Positions 15,193 through 22,116 of a stretch of DNA of 33,899 bases are shown in pieces. The stretch comes from Alkalihalobacillus sp. YIM B00296 (lineage in GTDB: Bacteria > Bacillota > Bacilli > Bacillales > Fictibacillaceae). The number at the start of each line of letters is the position of its first letter. The stretch's first letter is position 1. Under the pieces are notes generated by a model, which did not search any database, was not told where the DNA came from, and saw only the letters and a list, made by a program, of their open reading frames with translations. A program made the position numbers and the translations under genes. The DNA lies in assembly GCF_020179385.1 (NCBI RefSeq), contig NZ_JAIBLJ010000036.1, forward strand, positions 1-33,899, given 5' to 3'.

Positions 15193-15266
15193 GTGTACCA
15201 GGCACCTGAAATAAAGTGCGCTATATCAAGGTTTCTGAGCGGTGCCAGGAACCAAAACAAGGCACC
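15193..15266. repeat. GTGCC/GGCAC dispersed repeat copies
   Basis: GTGTACCAGGCACC (15193-15206), GGTGCCAGGAACC (15241-15253) and GGCACC (15261-15266) lie between the yuiB terminator and the yuiC leader; same family as 10716-10774. Confidence 0.45.
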
Positions 15267-15295
15267 AAAACAAAGCGAATATTCAGACAAATGCT

Positions 15296-15347
15296 TCCTC
15301 TCATGAATACTTTCTGGTGATTTTGGAAAGTATTAGGCATGAGAGGA
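15296..15347 (+). promoter_or_regulatory. Long hairpin masking the yuiC ribosome binding site
   Basis: TCCTCTCATG (15296-15305) pairs perfectly with CATGAGAGGA (15338-15347). Inside, AATACTTTC (15306-15314) pairs perfectly with GAAAGTATT (15326-15334). A 3-base bulge separates the two helices, giving 19 bp closed by an 11-base loop. The 3' arm contains most of the SD (AGAGGAG), and the ATG is at 15356. In RNA this would hide the RBS. Confidence 0.7.
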
Positions 15348-15355
15348 GTGAAGAG

Positions 15356-16051
15356 ATGCAGTTTACAAAAACAATCCTGAAACGCTCTCTTATGTGTTGC
15401 TTGTTCATCCTGGCCCTGGTCATGACAATTGGAAAGCTCTCCGGAGTAGAGGCTTCAGGGTTAATGGGTTTATCAAATCAAAAAGAAATCTTTATCAACC
15501 TAGAAGCAATGGAACATATGAAGAAAAGAACAGCTATGATGTTCAAGTCGGTATTCAACACGAAAACACCATTATTGCTCGCATCCAATACGATTTCCAA
15601 AGAGCATTCTCTAGAAGCAATGGTAGATACAGAACGATATCCTACAATGGAAGTCGTGGCTACCGGTTATACTGCGGGTGTTGAATCGACAGGTAAAACG
15701 GAGGCTCATCCAGCTTATGGAATAACAAAATCAGGTGTTAAAGTACGCCGCGATTTATATTCTACAATCGCAGCTGACACATCTGTTTTCCCGATCGGCA
15801 GTATCCTATTCATCCCTGGTTACGGATATGGTGTGGTGGCTGATACAGGATCGGCCATTAAAAACCAGAAGATCGACCTTTATTACAAGGAAGTAAAGGA
15901 TGTATTCGCAAAGTGGGGAAAGAAGACGTTAGAAGTCTATATCATAAAAAAAGGGAATGGATCCCTTACAGAACAAGAGTTGACCGAATTGAATGAGCAA
16001 AAATCCATGCAAGTATTCCGTCAACAGCTGTTTCCACCAAAAGGTACTTAA
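15356..16051 (+). CDS. yuiC: YuiC, secreted 3D-domain wall hydrolase (Sps/MltA-like)
   Basis: 231 aa. N-terminal signal/anchor: KTILKRS then hydrophobic [19 protein letters not shown] near residues 12-30. The C-terminal 3D domain starts at [11 protein letters not shown] (about residue 98) and continues with [21 protein letters not shown] and KIDLYY, supplying the three conserved Asp. YuiC-type stationary-phase proteins are muralytic transglycosylases acting outside the membrane. ATG 15356 follows AGAGGAG. A 19-bp hairpin directly upstream predicts translational control. Confidence 0.9.
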   Translation: MQFTKTILKRSLMCCLFILALVMTIGKLSGVEASGLMGLSNQKEIFINLEAMEHMKKRTAMMFKSVFNTKTPLLLASNTISKEHSLEAMVDTERYPTMEVVATGYTAGVESTGKTEAHPAYGITKSGVKVRRDLYSTIAADTSVFPIGSILFIPGYGYGVVADTGSAIKNQKIDLYYKEVKDVFAKWGKKTLEVYIIKKGNGSLTEQELTELNEQKSMQVFRQQLFPPKGT

Positions 16052-16067
16052 TGATCCCATATGAAAA

Positions 16068-16121
16068 AGAGGACTGACCCGGACATCCATCATTGCTGAG
16101 GATGAGGGTTCAGTCCCCTTC
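16068..16121. terminator. Convergent terminator between yuiC and the cobalamin-binding-type gene
   Basis: GAGGACTGACCC and CATCC pair with GGATG and GGGTTCAGTCCCC; a T-rich tail follows on plus and an A-rich flank precedes. Same arm sequence as the 15131 terminator. Confidence 0.75.
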
Positions 16122-16166
16122 ATCATTTATCTTTAAATATTGTCATTCGATCATTAAATTTCAATT

Positions 16167-16985
16167 TTAATTCCTCAACAAAGGGTCTCCATGAGTTTCT
16201 TTAAAAGTAGGGTAGTGCTTCGGATGGATGATCGAGGCGATTTTTTGCAACCCGACCAATAGACGAGGTGAAGGTCTGCAAAAGTAGGGTTCTTCCAGGA
16301 CATGCACATTCTGTGTCTTCATCGCTTTCATTTCATTCCAACCAGGCCGCTTCTGTAAAACAGCAGGTTTTACTTGCTGGGTTCGTACACCTACCCAAAC
16401 GAGACAAATATGGTCTGGTTCTTTCCTACGTACCGTTTCCCAATCTGTTTGAAAACTGGCTGTATCCTCTGAAGCAAAGCAGTTGACAGCGCCAGCCAGC
16501 ATACTGATTTCCGTTAGCCAATTGATGCCACCAGGTGTGAAAACAGGCTTTGGCCACCATTCCCAATACAGCTCAGGTTTTACATCAATTTTTCCAGCAA
16601 TCCCCCGGTACGTTTCAATCATTGAACGGTATTTCTCCACAACCATCTCAGCCTGTTCCTCAATCCCTGTCAACTTTCCTAAAGTCAGAAGATCAGTTGC
16701 GATTTCTTCCAAGGAGTTTGGATTGAACACATGAAAGGGGATGTTTCGTCTCTTTAGTCTCTCAATATTTTTCTCCATACCCGGCACACTTAATGAGGCG
16801 AGGACGAGATCTGGCTCTAGGGACTCTATTTTGTCGATATCGATATCGAGGTCAGGTCCTAAACGTGGCAATCCAACAATTTCTTCAGGCCAATCTGAGA
16901 AATTATCCACTCCGACAATAGAAGAGGTTAACCCTAGATAAGCTGCTAATTCTGTATTGCTTGGACAAATCGATACAATCCGGAT
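16167..16985 (-). CDS. BtuF-like (cobalamin-binding type) substrate-binding protein, non-canonical start
   Basis: About 272 aa. Periplasmic-binding-protein fold of the BtuF/FecB type: RIVSICPSNTELAAYLGLT at the N-terminus, LPRLGPDLDID, LEPDLVLAS, then ELYWEWWPKPVFTPGGINWL and DHICLVWVGV. There is no signal peptide or lipobox, so it is a cytoplasmic member, of a type often annotated cobalamin-binding protein. The conserved N-terminus has no ATG, GTG or TTG. The SD AGGGGGAG lies six bases before ATC (16985-16983), which would encode the first residue of RIVSICPS. The first standard start is GTG at 16910, losing 25 conserved residues. The SD overlaps the yuiD stop codon, so the genes are translationally coupled. 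Confidence 0.82.
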   Translation of the reverse strand: MRIVSICPSNTELAAYLGLTSSIVGVDNFSDWPEEIVGLPRLGPDLDIDIDKIESLEPDLVLASLSVPGMEKNIERLKRRNIPFHVFNPNSLEEIATDLLTLGKLTGIEEQAEMVVEKYRSMIETYRGIAGKIDVKPELYWEWWPKPVFTPGGINWLTEISMLAGAVNCFASEDTASFQTDWETVRRKEPDHICLVWVGVRTQQVKPAVLQKRPGWNEMKAMKTQNVHVLEEPYFCRPSPRLLVGLQKIASIIHPKHYPTFKETHGDPLLRN

Positions 16986-16997
16986 TCTAATCTCCCC

Positions 16998-17480
16998 CTA
17001 ATGAATGAAACTGTAATAAATGCTAAGACTTAACCCGATCCCAAGGATTGCTCCGAAAAATACCTCACTCGGGCGATGTCCGAGCAATTCTTTCAGTTCC
17101 CGGCGTTTTTCCTCTTCGTTTTTCTTAGGCCAGTTCTTTATCTCTGTGGTGAGATGCTGAAAATCACGTAGCAATTGATTCAGTACGATTGCTTGTTCTC
17201 CAGCTTGCCAGCGGACACCTTTGGCATCATACATGACGATGACACTGAAAACGACAGTAATAGCAAACATCGTTGAGCCGACTCCTTCAAGCAATCCGAC
17301 TGACGTAGCCAAACTTGTGACACCGCTAGAATGTGAACTCGGCATTCCTCCCGTACTGAAAAATAGATTCCATTCGATCTTACGAGTAGAAGTATACATG
17401 ATTGGAATTTTGATCGCTTGTGCAAATAATATGGCGAAGATCGAACACCACAATGGAAAGTTAGTGATAAGTGCGTCCAA
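16998..17480 (-). CDS. yuiD: YuiD, divergent PAP2-family (DUF212) membrane protein
   Basis: 160 aa. Phosphatase-like motif STGGMPSSHSSGV near residues 42-54 and LLGHRPSEVFFGAILG near the C-terminus match the DUF212/YuiD family, related to acid phosphatase/vanadium haloperoxidase (PAP2). Four hydrophobic segments. TTG 17480 is about 11 bases after AAAGGA; TTG 17489 is only two bases from it, so the inner TTG (DALITNFPL) is preferred. Its TAG stop lies within the SD of the next gene. Confidence 0.88.
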   Translation of the reverse strand: MDALITNFPLWCSIFAILFAQAIKIPIMYTSTRKIEWNLFFSTGGMPSSHSSGVTSLATSVGLLEGVGSTMFAITVVFSVIVMYDAKGVRWQAGEQAIVLNQLLRDFQHLTTEIKNWPKKNEEEKRRELKELLGHRPSEVFFGAILGIGLSLSIYYSFIH

Positions 17481-17601
17481 GAAAAGCAACGTCCTTTCTA
17501 TAAAACTGATTATTTTTTAGTTTACCATATCCTCTTTGAATTGATTACCCGCATTTTGCTCCAGGTATGCACGTGGTATGATTAGAAGAGGGGGAGATGA
17601 C

Positions 17602-17979
17602 ATGGATTATCCGATGGAATATTATCAATTCTTCATAAAATTCAATGAAGGTGATTATTACACATGTCACGATCTTCTTGAGGAAATCTGGATGACAGAT
17701 AAGCAGAATTTGTTTTTAAAAGGGCTGCTCCAGATGTCAGTCGCGATTTACCATTACGAATACGGTAATGTAAAAGGAGCAAGATTAATGTTCCAGCGAG
17801 CTATTGAATGTTTCGAGCCGTATCCGACTTACTATTGGGGACTGAATACTATAGAGCTCTCCGATTTTGTGAAGGAATGTCTCGAACGGATGCCTTTAAT
17901 CGAATGGGTTCCATTTGAAAAAGTTAGAACGTTGCCGGATTTGCCTCGAATTTATTTATATCTAAAAGAAGATGTTTAG
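17602..17979 (+). CDS. DUF309 family protein
   Basis: 125 aa. The family signature is clear: FNEGDYYTCHDLLEEIW near residues 12-28, then FLKGLLQMSVAIYHYEYGN and KGARLMF. The His and Glu of CHDxLEExW form a conserved polar site in a helical bundle; activity unknown. SD GGGGGAG five bases before ATG. It is 57 bp upstream of pepA and divergent from yuiD. Confidence 0.9.
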   Translation: MDYPMEYYQFFIKFNEGDYYTCHDLLEEIWMTDKQNLFLKGLLQMSVAIYHYEYGNVKGARLMFQRAIECFEPYPTYYWGLNTIELSDFVKECLERMPLIEWVPFEKVRTLPDLPRIYLYLKEDV

Positions 17980-17982
17980 GGT

Positions 17983-18004
17983 TATCGAAATATTTCGATA
18001 TAAT
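17983..18004 (+). promoter_or_regulatory. pepA promoter overlapped by an 18-bp perfect palindrome
   Basis: TATCGAAATATTTCGATA (17983-18000) is perfectly self-complementary. Its last two bases begin a consensus -10 TATAAT (17999-18004). The -35 position is weak (TTAGGG at 17976). A dimeric repressor bound here would block the promoter. Confidence 0.6.
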
Positions 18005-18036
18005 AGATTTTAATGAGAACAATAGGGGGGAATTAG

Positions 18037-19536
18037 ATGTTTACAATTAAAAATGGGATTGACCTAAAGGAAGGTATACATACTCTAGTCGTTGGAATAT
18101 ACTCTGATGACAAGAAACCAACAGGTATTACGAAAGAAATCGATGGTGCGCTCAATGGCCATATTACCGAGCTTTTCAAAAGTGGCGAGCTTTCAGCTAA
18201 ATTGAAAAAGGTGACACGGATTCATACATTAGGGGCGCTCGGCCTCAAAAGTATCTATTTTGTTGGACTCGGAAAGAAAAAGGACCTTACATACCGCAAT
18301 GTACGTGATGCTTTTGGAAGGGCAGCAAAAGAACTGAAGAGCAGCAAGCAGGAAGATATCGCTATCGCCCTTGATTCCTTCGGCTCAGAGATTGAGATTA
18401 CCCAAACTGCCCACGCATTAGCAGAAGCATTCATCCTTTCCACATATAAATTCGAAGATTATAAAGAGAAGAAGAATGACAAACGCTATGAATTGAAATC
18501 GATCACTGTCTACTCTGAAGAAAATGAGGCAACGGTCATTAATGCATTGAAAACTGGAGAAGCGTATGCTGTTGGTACAAATGTAGCACGTGATCTGGTC
18601 AACACGCCAGGAAACATGCTTACACCGACGGATTTTGCCGAGCGGGCAGTCAACATCTCGGAAAAATACGGCTTCGAATACGACGTGCTTGAGCGTAAGG
18701 ATATGATGGAGCTCGGCATGGGTGCCTTGTTAGCGGTGAGCCAGGGGTCTGAACAGGATCCGAAAATGATTGTCGTCAAATATATGGCGAAAAAGGATTG
18801 GAATGACGTCCTCACATTTGTCGGAAAAGGTCTCACTTTCGATGCAGGCGGATATTCCATCAAGCCAGCGCTTAACATGCATGAGATGAAATCCGATATG
18901 GGTGGTGGTGCGGCTGTTCTTGGTGCGATGGAAGCGGTCGGACGACTCAAGCCAGACGTGAATATCATGTTTGTCATCCCATCAAGTGAAAATCTGATCA
19001 ACGGTTCCGCGATGAAACCGGGTGATGTCATGACTTCCATGAGTGGTAAAACAATCGAAGTAACGAACACCGATGCTGAGGGTCGTCTGATTTTGGCTGA
19101 TGCACTTACGTATGCAAAAGAGCTTGGTGCATCATATCTTGTGGACCTTGCCACTCTTACTGGTGGTATCGTTGTGGCATTCGGTGACATCGCTTCAGGT
19201 GTGATGACGAATGATGAAGATTTCTTCGAGAAGTTTGAGAGATCTGCAGAAGAAGCGGGCGAATATGTATGGAGGCTTCCGATGTTCGGCCCATACAAAA
19301 AGATTTTAAAAACAAGCGATGTAGCTGATTTCGTCAACTCAGCCGGTAGACTTGCCCATCCGATCCAAGGGGGCGTCTTCCTGTCTGAATTCGTCGGCGA
19401 AACACCTTGGCTTCACCTCGATATTGCAGGTACAGCATACAGCAACAAGACGAGCGACCTGGGGCCAAAAGGGGCCACTGGTGTCATGACACGGTCAATA
19501 TTAAAATTGATTGAAAAATTCGAAACGCAATCCTGA
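18037..19536 (+). CDS. pepA: Leucyl aminopeptidase (M17 family)
   Basis: 499 aa, full length, equivalent to B. subtilis YuiE/PepA. Catalytic C-terminal domain: metal ligands in VGKGLTFDAGGYSIKP (about residues 262-277), second Asp and catalytic residues in MKSDMGGGAAVLG, and the M17 signature NTDAEGRL near residues 344-351. N-terminal 160 residues form the hexamer-linking domain. Removes N-terminal residues from peptides in the cytoplasm with two divalent metals. Strong AGGGGGG SD. Own terminator downstream. Confidence 0.95.
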   Translation: MFTIKNGIDLKEGIHTLVVGIYSDDKKPTGITKEIDGALNGHITELFKSGELSAKLKKVTRIHTLGALGLKSIYFVGLGKKKDLTYRNVRDAFGRAAKELKSSKQEDIAIALDSFGSEIEITQTAHALAEAFILSTYKFEDYKEKKNDKRYELKSITVYSEENEATVINALKTGEAYAVGTNVARDLVNTPGNMLTPTDFAERAVNISEKYGFEYDVLERKDMMELGMGALLAVSQGSEQDPKMIVVKYMAKKDWNDVLTFVGKGLTFDAGGYSIKPALNMHEMKSDMGGGAAVLGAMEAVGRLKPDVNIMFVIPSSENLINGSAMKPGDVMTSMSGKTIEVTNTDAEGRLILADALTYAKELGASYLVDLATLTGGIVVAFGDIASGVMTNDEDFFEKFERSAEEAGEYVWRLPMFGPYKKILKTSDVADFVNSAGRLAHPIQGGVFLSEFVGETPWLHLDIAGTAYSNKTSDLGPKGATGVMTRSILKLIEKFETQS

Positions 19537-19547
19537 TTTCATCTGAA

Positions 19548-19579
19548 CCCCTCCAGTAAACTGGCTGGAGAGGTTTTTT
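19548..19579 (+). terminator. Rho-independent terminator of pepA
   Basis: CCTCCAG pairs with CTGGAGAGG (one bulge) across TAAACTGG; TTTTTT follows. Confidence 0.75.
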
Positions 19580-19762
19580 GCATTAGAAACAGGGAGTCCT
19601 GTTTTGTCGGAAAGTTGTTGAATATGGGATAAATGCACAAGAATTTGAAGACATATATTTTAGCAAAAGTCTCTGGTCTCGGTTGAAAATTTATTGGGAA
19701 GATTTTTGGATCCATCTCTTCCCAGCATACCCTTGAGCCCCGGATGCACAGAACCGGATGTG

Positions 19763-19791
19763 TTGACACTCTTAATAATTCATGTTAGATT
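19763..19791 (+). promoter_or_regulatory. SigA-type promoter of yuiF
   Basis: TTGACA (19763-19768, perfect), 17-bp spacer, TAGATT (19786-19791). About 60 bp upstream of the ATG. Confidence 0.6.
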
Positions 19792-19851
19792 GTGTAAGGT
19801 TTTAATACATTAGCGATTTATCAAGATAAAGGATTTTTGGAGGTCAACATC

Positions 19852-21174
19852 ATGAATGCAGTTGTAATTGCTGTACTCGTCATGCTTATCTTAAGCTTGT
19901 TGCGTGTACAGGTTGTATTGGCGCTTGCCATTGGTGCGTTTACAGGTGGAATCGTCGGGGGACTGGGTATCAGCGAGACGATCACTGTTTTTACTGAAGG
20001 GTTGGGCAACAATGCTGTAATTGCTCTAAGTTATGCACTATTAGGAGCATTTGCTTTAGGTATATCGAAGACAGGATTGCCAGAGGTAATCGTTTCTAGG
20101 GCACTGAAAGTCACACAGAAGCAAGGTGATTCGAAAAAGAAAGCTTTATCGAAAGCACTATTGCTATTGATTATCGTGACAATCTCCATCTTTTCACAAA
20201 ACCTCATACCAATCCATATCGCTTTTATTCCGATTTTAATCCCGCCATTGTTGATGATTTTCAATGAGCTGAAAATGGATCGGAGAGCATTGGCTTCTTC
20301 GATCACCTTCGGATTGACGGCACCATATATTCTATTGCCAGTCGGTTTTGGCTTGATCTTCCACCAAATCATACAGGAAGAAATGGAGAAAAGCGGCTTG
20401 AATGTTGATATGGCGATGATTCCAAAGGCGATGGTTCTGCCTGTTATCGGAATGGTGATCGGGTTGCTTATTGCCTTATTCGTTTCTTACAGAAAACCGC
20501 GTAATTATGAAAATAAAGATATCGCAAGCGAAAGTGAAGGCATTACGGCAGCCATTTCAGTTCGATCGATTACGTTTGCCATCATTGCGATTGTAGCGAC
20601 GGTCGTGGTGCAAATCCTGACCGAATCGATGGTCATGGGTGCTTTAACTGGGATCATCATCCTCTTATTCAGTGGTTCATTCTCGATCCGTGAATCAGAT
20701 GTCATTTTTACAGATGGGATGAAAATGATGGCTTTCATCGGATTCGTCATGATCACAGCAGCAGGATTTGCTGAGGTGATGCGTGAAACGGGGCATATTG
20801 AACAGCTCGTAGAGAGTGCGTCGGCAGTTTTTGCAGGCAATCAAGTTCTTGCGGCACTTGTCATGCTCCTTGTCGGCTTGCTCGTCACGATGGGTATTGG
20901 TTCGTCCTTTGCAACCATACCGATCATTGCAACAATTTTTGTTCCTTTCGCTCAAGAGTTAGGATTCAGTCCTCTCGCGATTGTTGCACTAGTAGGGACA
21001 GCCGGGGCATTGGGTGATGCAGGTTCTCCGGCATCTGACAGTACGCTCGGTCCAACTGCAGGGCTGAATGTCGATGGGCAACACAACCACATTTGGGATA
21101 CATGTGTACCTACATTCCTACACTATAACATCCCCTTAGTGTTATTCGGGTGGATAGCTGCCATCATTTTTTAA
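19852..21174 (+). CDS. yuiF: YuiF, Na+/H+ antiporter-family amino acid transporter
   Basis: 440 aa with about 11-12 hydrophobic segments. Family marks: GGIVGGLGISETI and NNAVIALSYALLGAFALGIS in the N-terminal region; GIGSSFATIPIIATIFVP near residue 345; and GDAGSPASDSTLGPTAGL near residue 390, a conserved C-terminal motif of this NhaC-like group. B. subtilis YuiF is annotated as an amino acid (histidine) transporter; substrate here is by homology. ATG 19852 is seven bases after GGAGGT; TTG 19837 overlaps the SD. Confidence 0.9.
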   Translation: MNAVVIAVLVMLILSLLRVQVVLALAIGAFTGGIVGGLGISETITVFTEGLGNNAVIALSYALLGAFALGISKTGLPEVIVSRALKVTQKQGDSKKKALSKALLLLIIVTISIFSQNLIPIHIAFIPILIPPLLMIFNELKMDRRALASSITFGLTAPYILLPVGFGLIFHQIIQEEMEKSGLNVDMAMIPKAMVLPVIGMVIGLLIALFVSYRKPRNYENKDIASESEGITAAISVRSITFAIIAIVATVVVQILTESMVMGALTGIIILLFSGSFSIRESDVIFTDGMKMMAFIGFVMITAAGFAEVMRETGHIEQLVESASAVFAGNQVLAALVMLLVGLLVTMGIGSSFATIPIIATIFVPFAQELGFSPLAIVALVGTAGALGDAGSPASDSTLGPTAGLNVDGQHNHIWDTCVPTFLHYNIPLVLFGWIAAIIF

Positions 21175-21266
21175 AATATAAATGACGAATACTTCTCTTC
21201 TGGAAATCGGGACGAACATCACTAAAATCGCGACAAAACGAAAAATTATCGCAACAACAGTTTGAA

Positions 21267-21305
21267 AAATCTAGACAAAGATCTTAAATAAACACGTCTA
21301 GATTT
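21267..21305. repeat. Perfect 10-bp inverted repeat before yuiH
   Basis: AAATCTAGAC (21267-21276) and GTCTAGATTT (21296-21305) are perfect complements, 19 bases apart, 40 bp before the yuiH start. There is no T run on either side long enough for a standard terminator, so operator or leader hairpin are equally possible. Confidence 0.55.
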
Positions 21306-21344
21306 CAAGCTATCACGACATTCTCAATTGGAAGAGGTGCTTAG

Positions 21345-21938
21345 ATGTATTTCGGAAAAGAGGAATCGGAAAAAGACGAGCGGGTACCGCCTAATCAAGT
21401 CGTTACGAAAAAATGGCCAGTCCTGCATTACGGGAATGTGCCTTATTATCATGATCTTGGTGAATGGGATCTCAGACTGTTCGGCCATGTGGAGGAAGAA
21501 ATCCGTTTGACGTATGAAGAAGTGATGGAAATGCCGATTGTCAGGTTACAAAACGATATACACTGTGTAACAGGTTGGTCGCGCCTTGATAACCAATGGG
21601 AAGGGATATCAACAAAAGATATTTTAAAGAAGGTCAAACTCCTTCCAGAGGCGAATTATGTACTGATTCATGCTGAAGAAGATTGGACAACGAATCTGCC
21701 TATTGAAGACTTTTTTAAAGAGACAAGCCTTCTGGCTCATACACATGATGGAAAGCCCTTGACCCCTGAACATGGATTTCCACTCCGTGCCGTTATTCCA
21801 CATCTTTATTTTTGGAAAAGTGCCAAGTGGATCCGTGCCATTGAATTCACAGGTGAAAATAAGCCAGGTTTCTGGGAAAAGAATGGGTATCACATGCGAG
21901 GCCGTCCATGGAAGGAAGAAAGGTTCAGTTGGGATTAA
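21345..21938 (+). CDS. yuiH: Molybdopterin-dependent sulfite oxidase-family protein YuiH
   Basis: 197 aa, the cofactor-binding domain only (no dimerisation domain, no signal peptide), as in B. subtilis YuiH. The molybdenum-ligand Cys is in IHCVTGWSRLDNQWEGI near residue 68. PEHGFPLRAVIPHLYFWKSAKW near residues 144-165 completes the site, and the end RGRPWKEERF is typical. Oxidoreductase with unknown substrate, MsrP/YedY-like. SD GAAGAGGTG just upstream of ATG 21345. A tandem 21-bp repeat follows its stop in the same frame. Confidence 0.9.
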   Translation: MYFGKEESEKDERVPPNQVVTKKWPVLHYGNVPYYHDLGEWDLRLFGHVEEEIRLTYEEVMEMPIVRLQNDIHCVTGWSRLDNQWEGISTKDILKKVKLLPEANYVLIHAEEDWTTNLPIEDFFKETSLLAHTHDGKPLTPEHGFPLRAVIPHLYFWKSAKWIRAIEFTGENKPGFWEKNGYHMRGRPWKEERFSWD

Positions 21939-21940
21939 TT

Positions 21941-22066
21941 GAAAAAGGGTAAAGATACACTGAATATGGGTAAATGACCTGAATATATTGGTAAACAGGC
22001 TGAAAATATTGGTATACAAGTCAAATATGTTGGTAAACCCTATTTAAATATTGGTAAAGAGCAACC
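21941..22066. repeat. Six tandem 21-bp degenerate repeats
   Basis: GGTAAA (GGTATA once) occurs at 21948, 21969, 21990, 22011, 22032 and 22053, exactly 21 bp apart each time. The AT-rich lead-in is close to AAATATT and the tail is variable. The unit is about AAATATTGGTAAACAxGCT. The block starts right after yuiH, and the last copy runs into the terminator stem. On the plus strand in the yuiH frame the units read as heptapeptides like NIGKxxx, interrupted by a TGA at 21975. Confidence 0.8.
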
Positions 22067-22099
22067 TGAAGGGAAAATAACTCTCAGGTTGCTCTTTTT
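22059..22099 (+). terminator. Terminator between yuiH and the NlpC/P60 gene
   Basis: GAGCAACCTGA (22059-22069) pairs perfectly with TCAGGTTGCTC (22084-22094), followed by TTTTT. Confidence 0.85.
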
Positions 22100-22100
22100 A

Positions 22101-22112
22101 GTGCCTGGGACG
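22101..22112. repeat. GTGCC dispersed repeat copy
   Basis: GTGCCTGGGACG just after the terminator; same family as 10764-10774 with one arm degraded. Confidence 0.3.
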
Positions 22113-22116
22113 GCCA

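Larger units (their letters stand above)
15039..15355. other. Intergenic region yuiB-yuiC
   Basis: 317 bases. Contains a small CTTGGC/GCCAAG hairpin (15063-15077), a large terminator (15131-15187), three short GTGCC/GGCACC repeat copies (15193-15266) and the leader hairpin of yuiC (15296-15347). No open frame with an SD. Confidence 0.6.
19537..19851. other. Intergenic region pepA-yuiF
   Basis: 315 bases. pepA terminator (19548-19579), a hairpin GGGAAGA...TCTTCCC about 19697-19724, a CCGGATG direct repeat (19740-19760 region), and a good promoter (19763-19791). No open frame with an SD and no T-box or riboswitch that I can recognise. Confidence 0.55.

Noticed and set aside
16167-16910. GTG 16910 as the true start of the BtuF-like gene
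   Set aside because: It would drop the conserved RIVSICPSNTEL strand and has no SD, whereas an ideal SD lies 80 bases upstream.
18510-19337. Long antisense open frame (275 codons) opposite pepA
   Set aside because: Shadow of the conserved M17 catalytic domain; composition (Ser/Pro/Ala-rich) is typical of antisense frames.
19537-19851. T-box or amino-acid riboswitch before the transporter yuiF
   Set aside because: No T-box sequence or specifier-loop architecture; hairpins present are small and unrelated.
21624-22019. Minus-strand frame of 131 codons with heptad TNIFxxF repeats
   Set aside because: Most of it lies antisense to the well-conserved yuiH gene, it has no SD, and the heptads follow from the 21-bp repeat.
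21941-22066. CRISPR array
   Set aside because: The units are 21 bp with no constant repeat plus unique spacer, and no cas genes are nearby.
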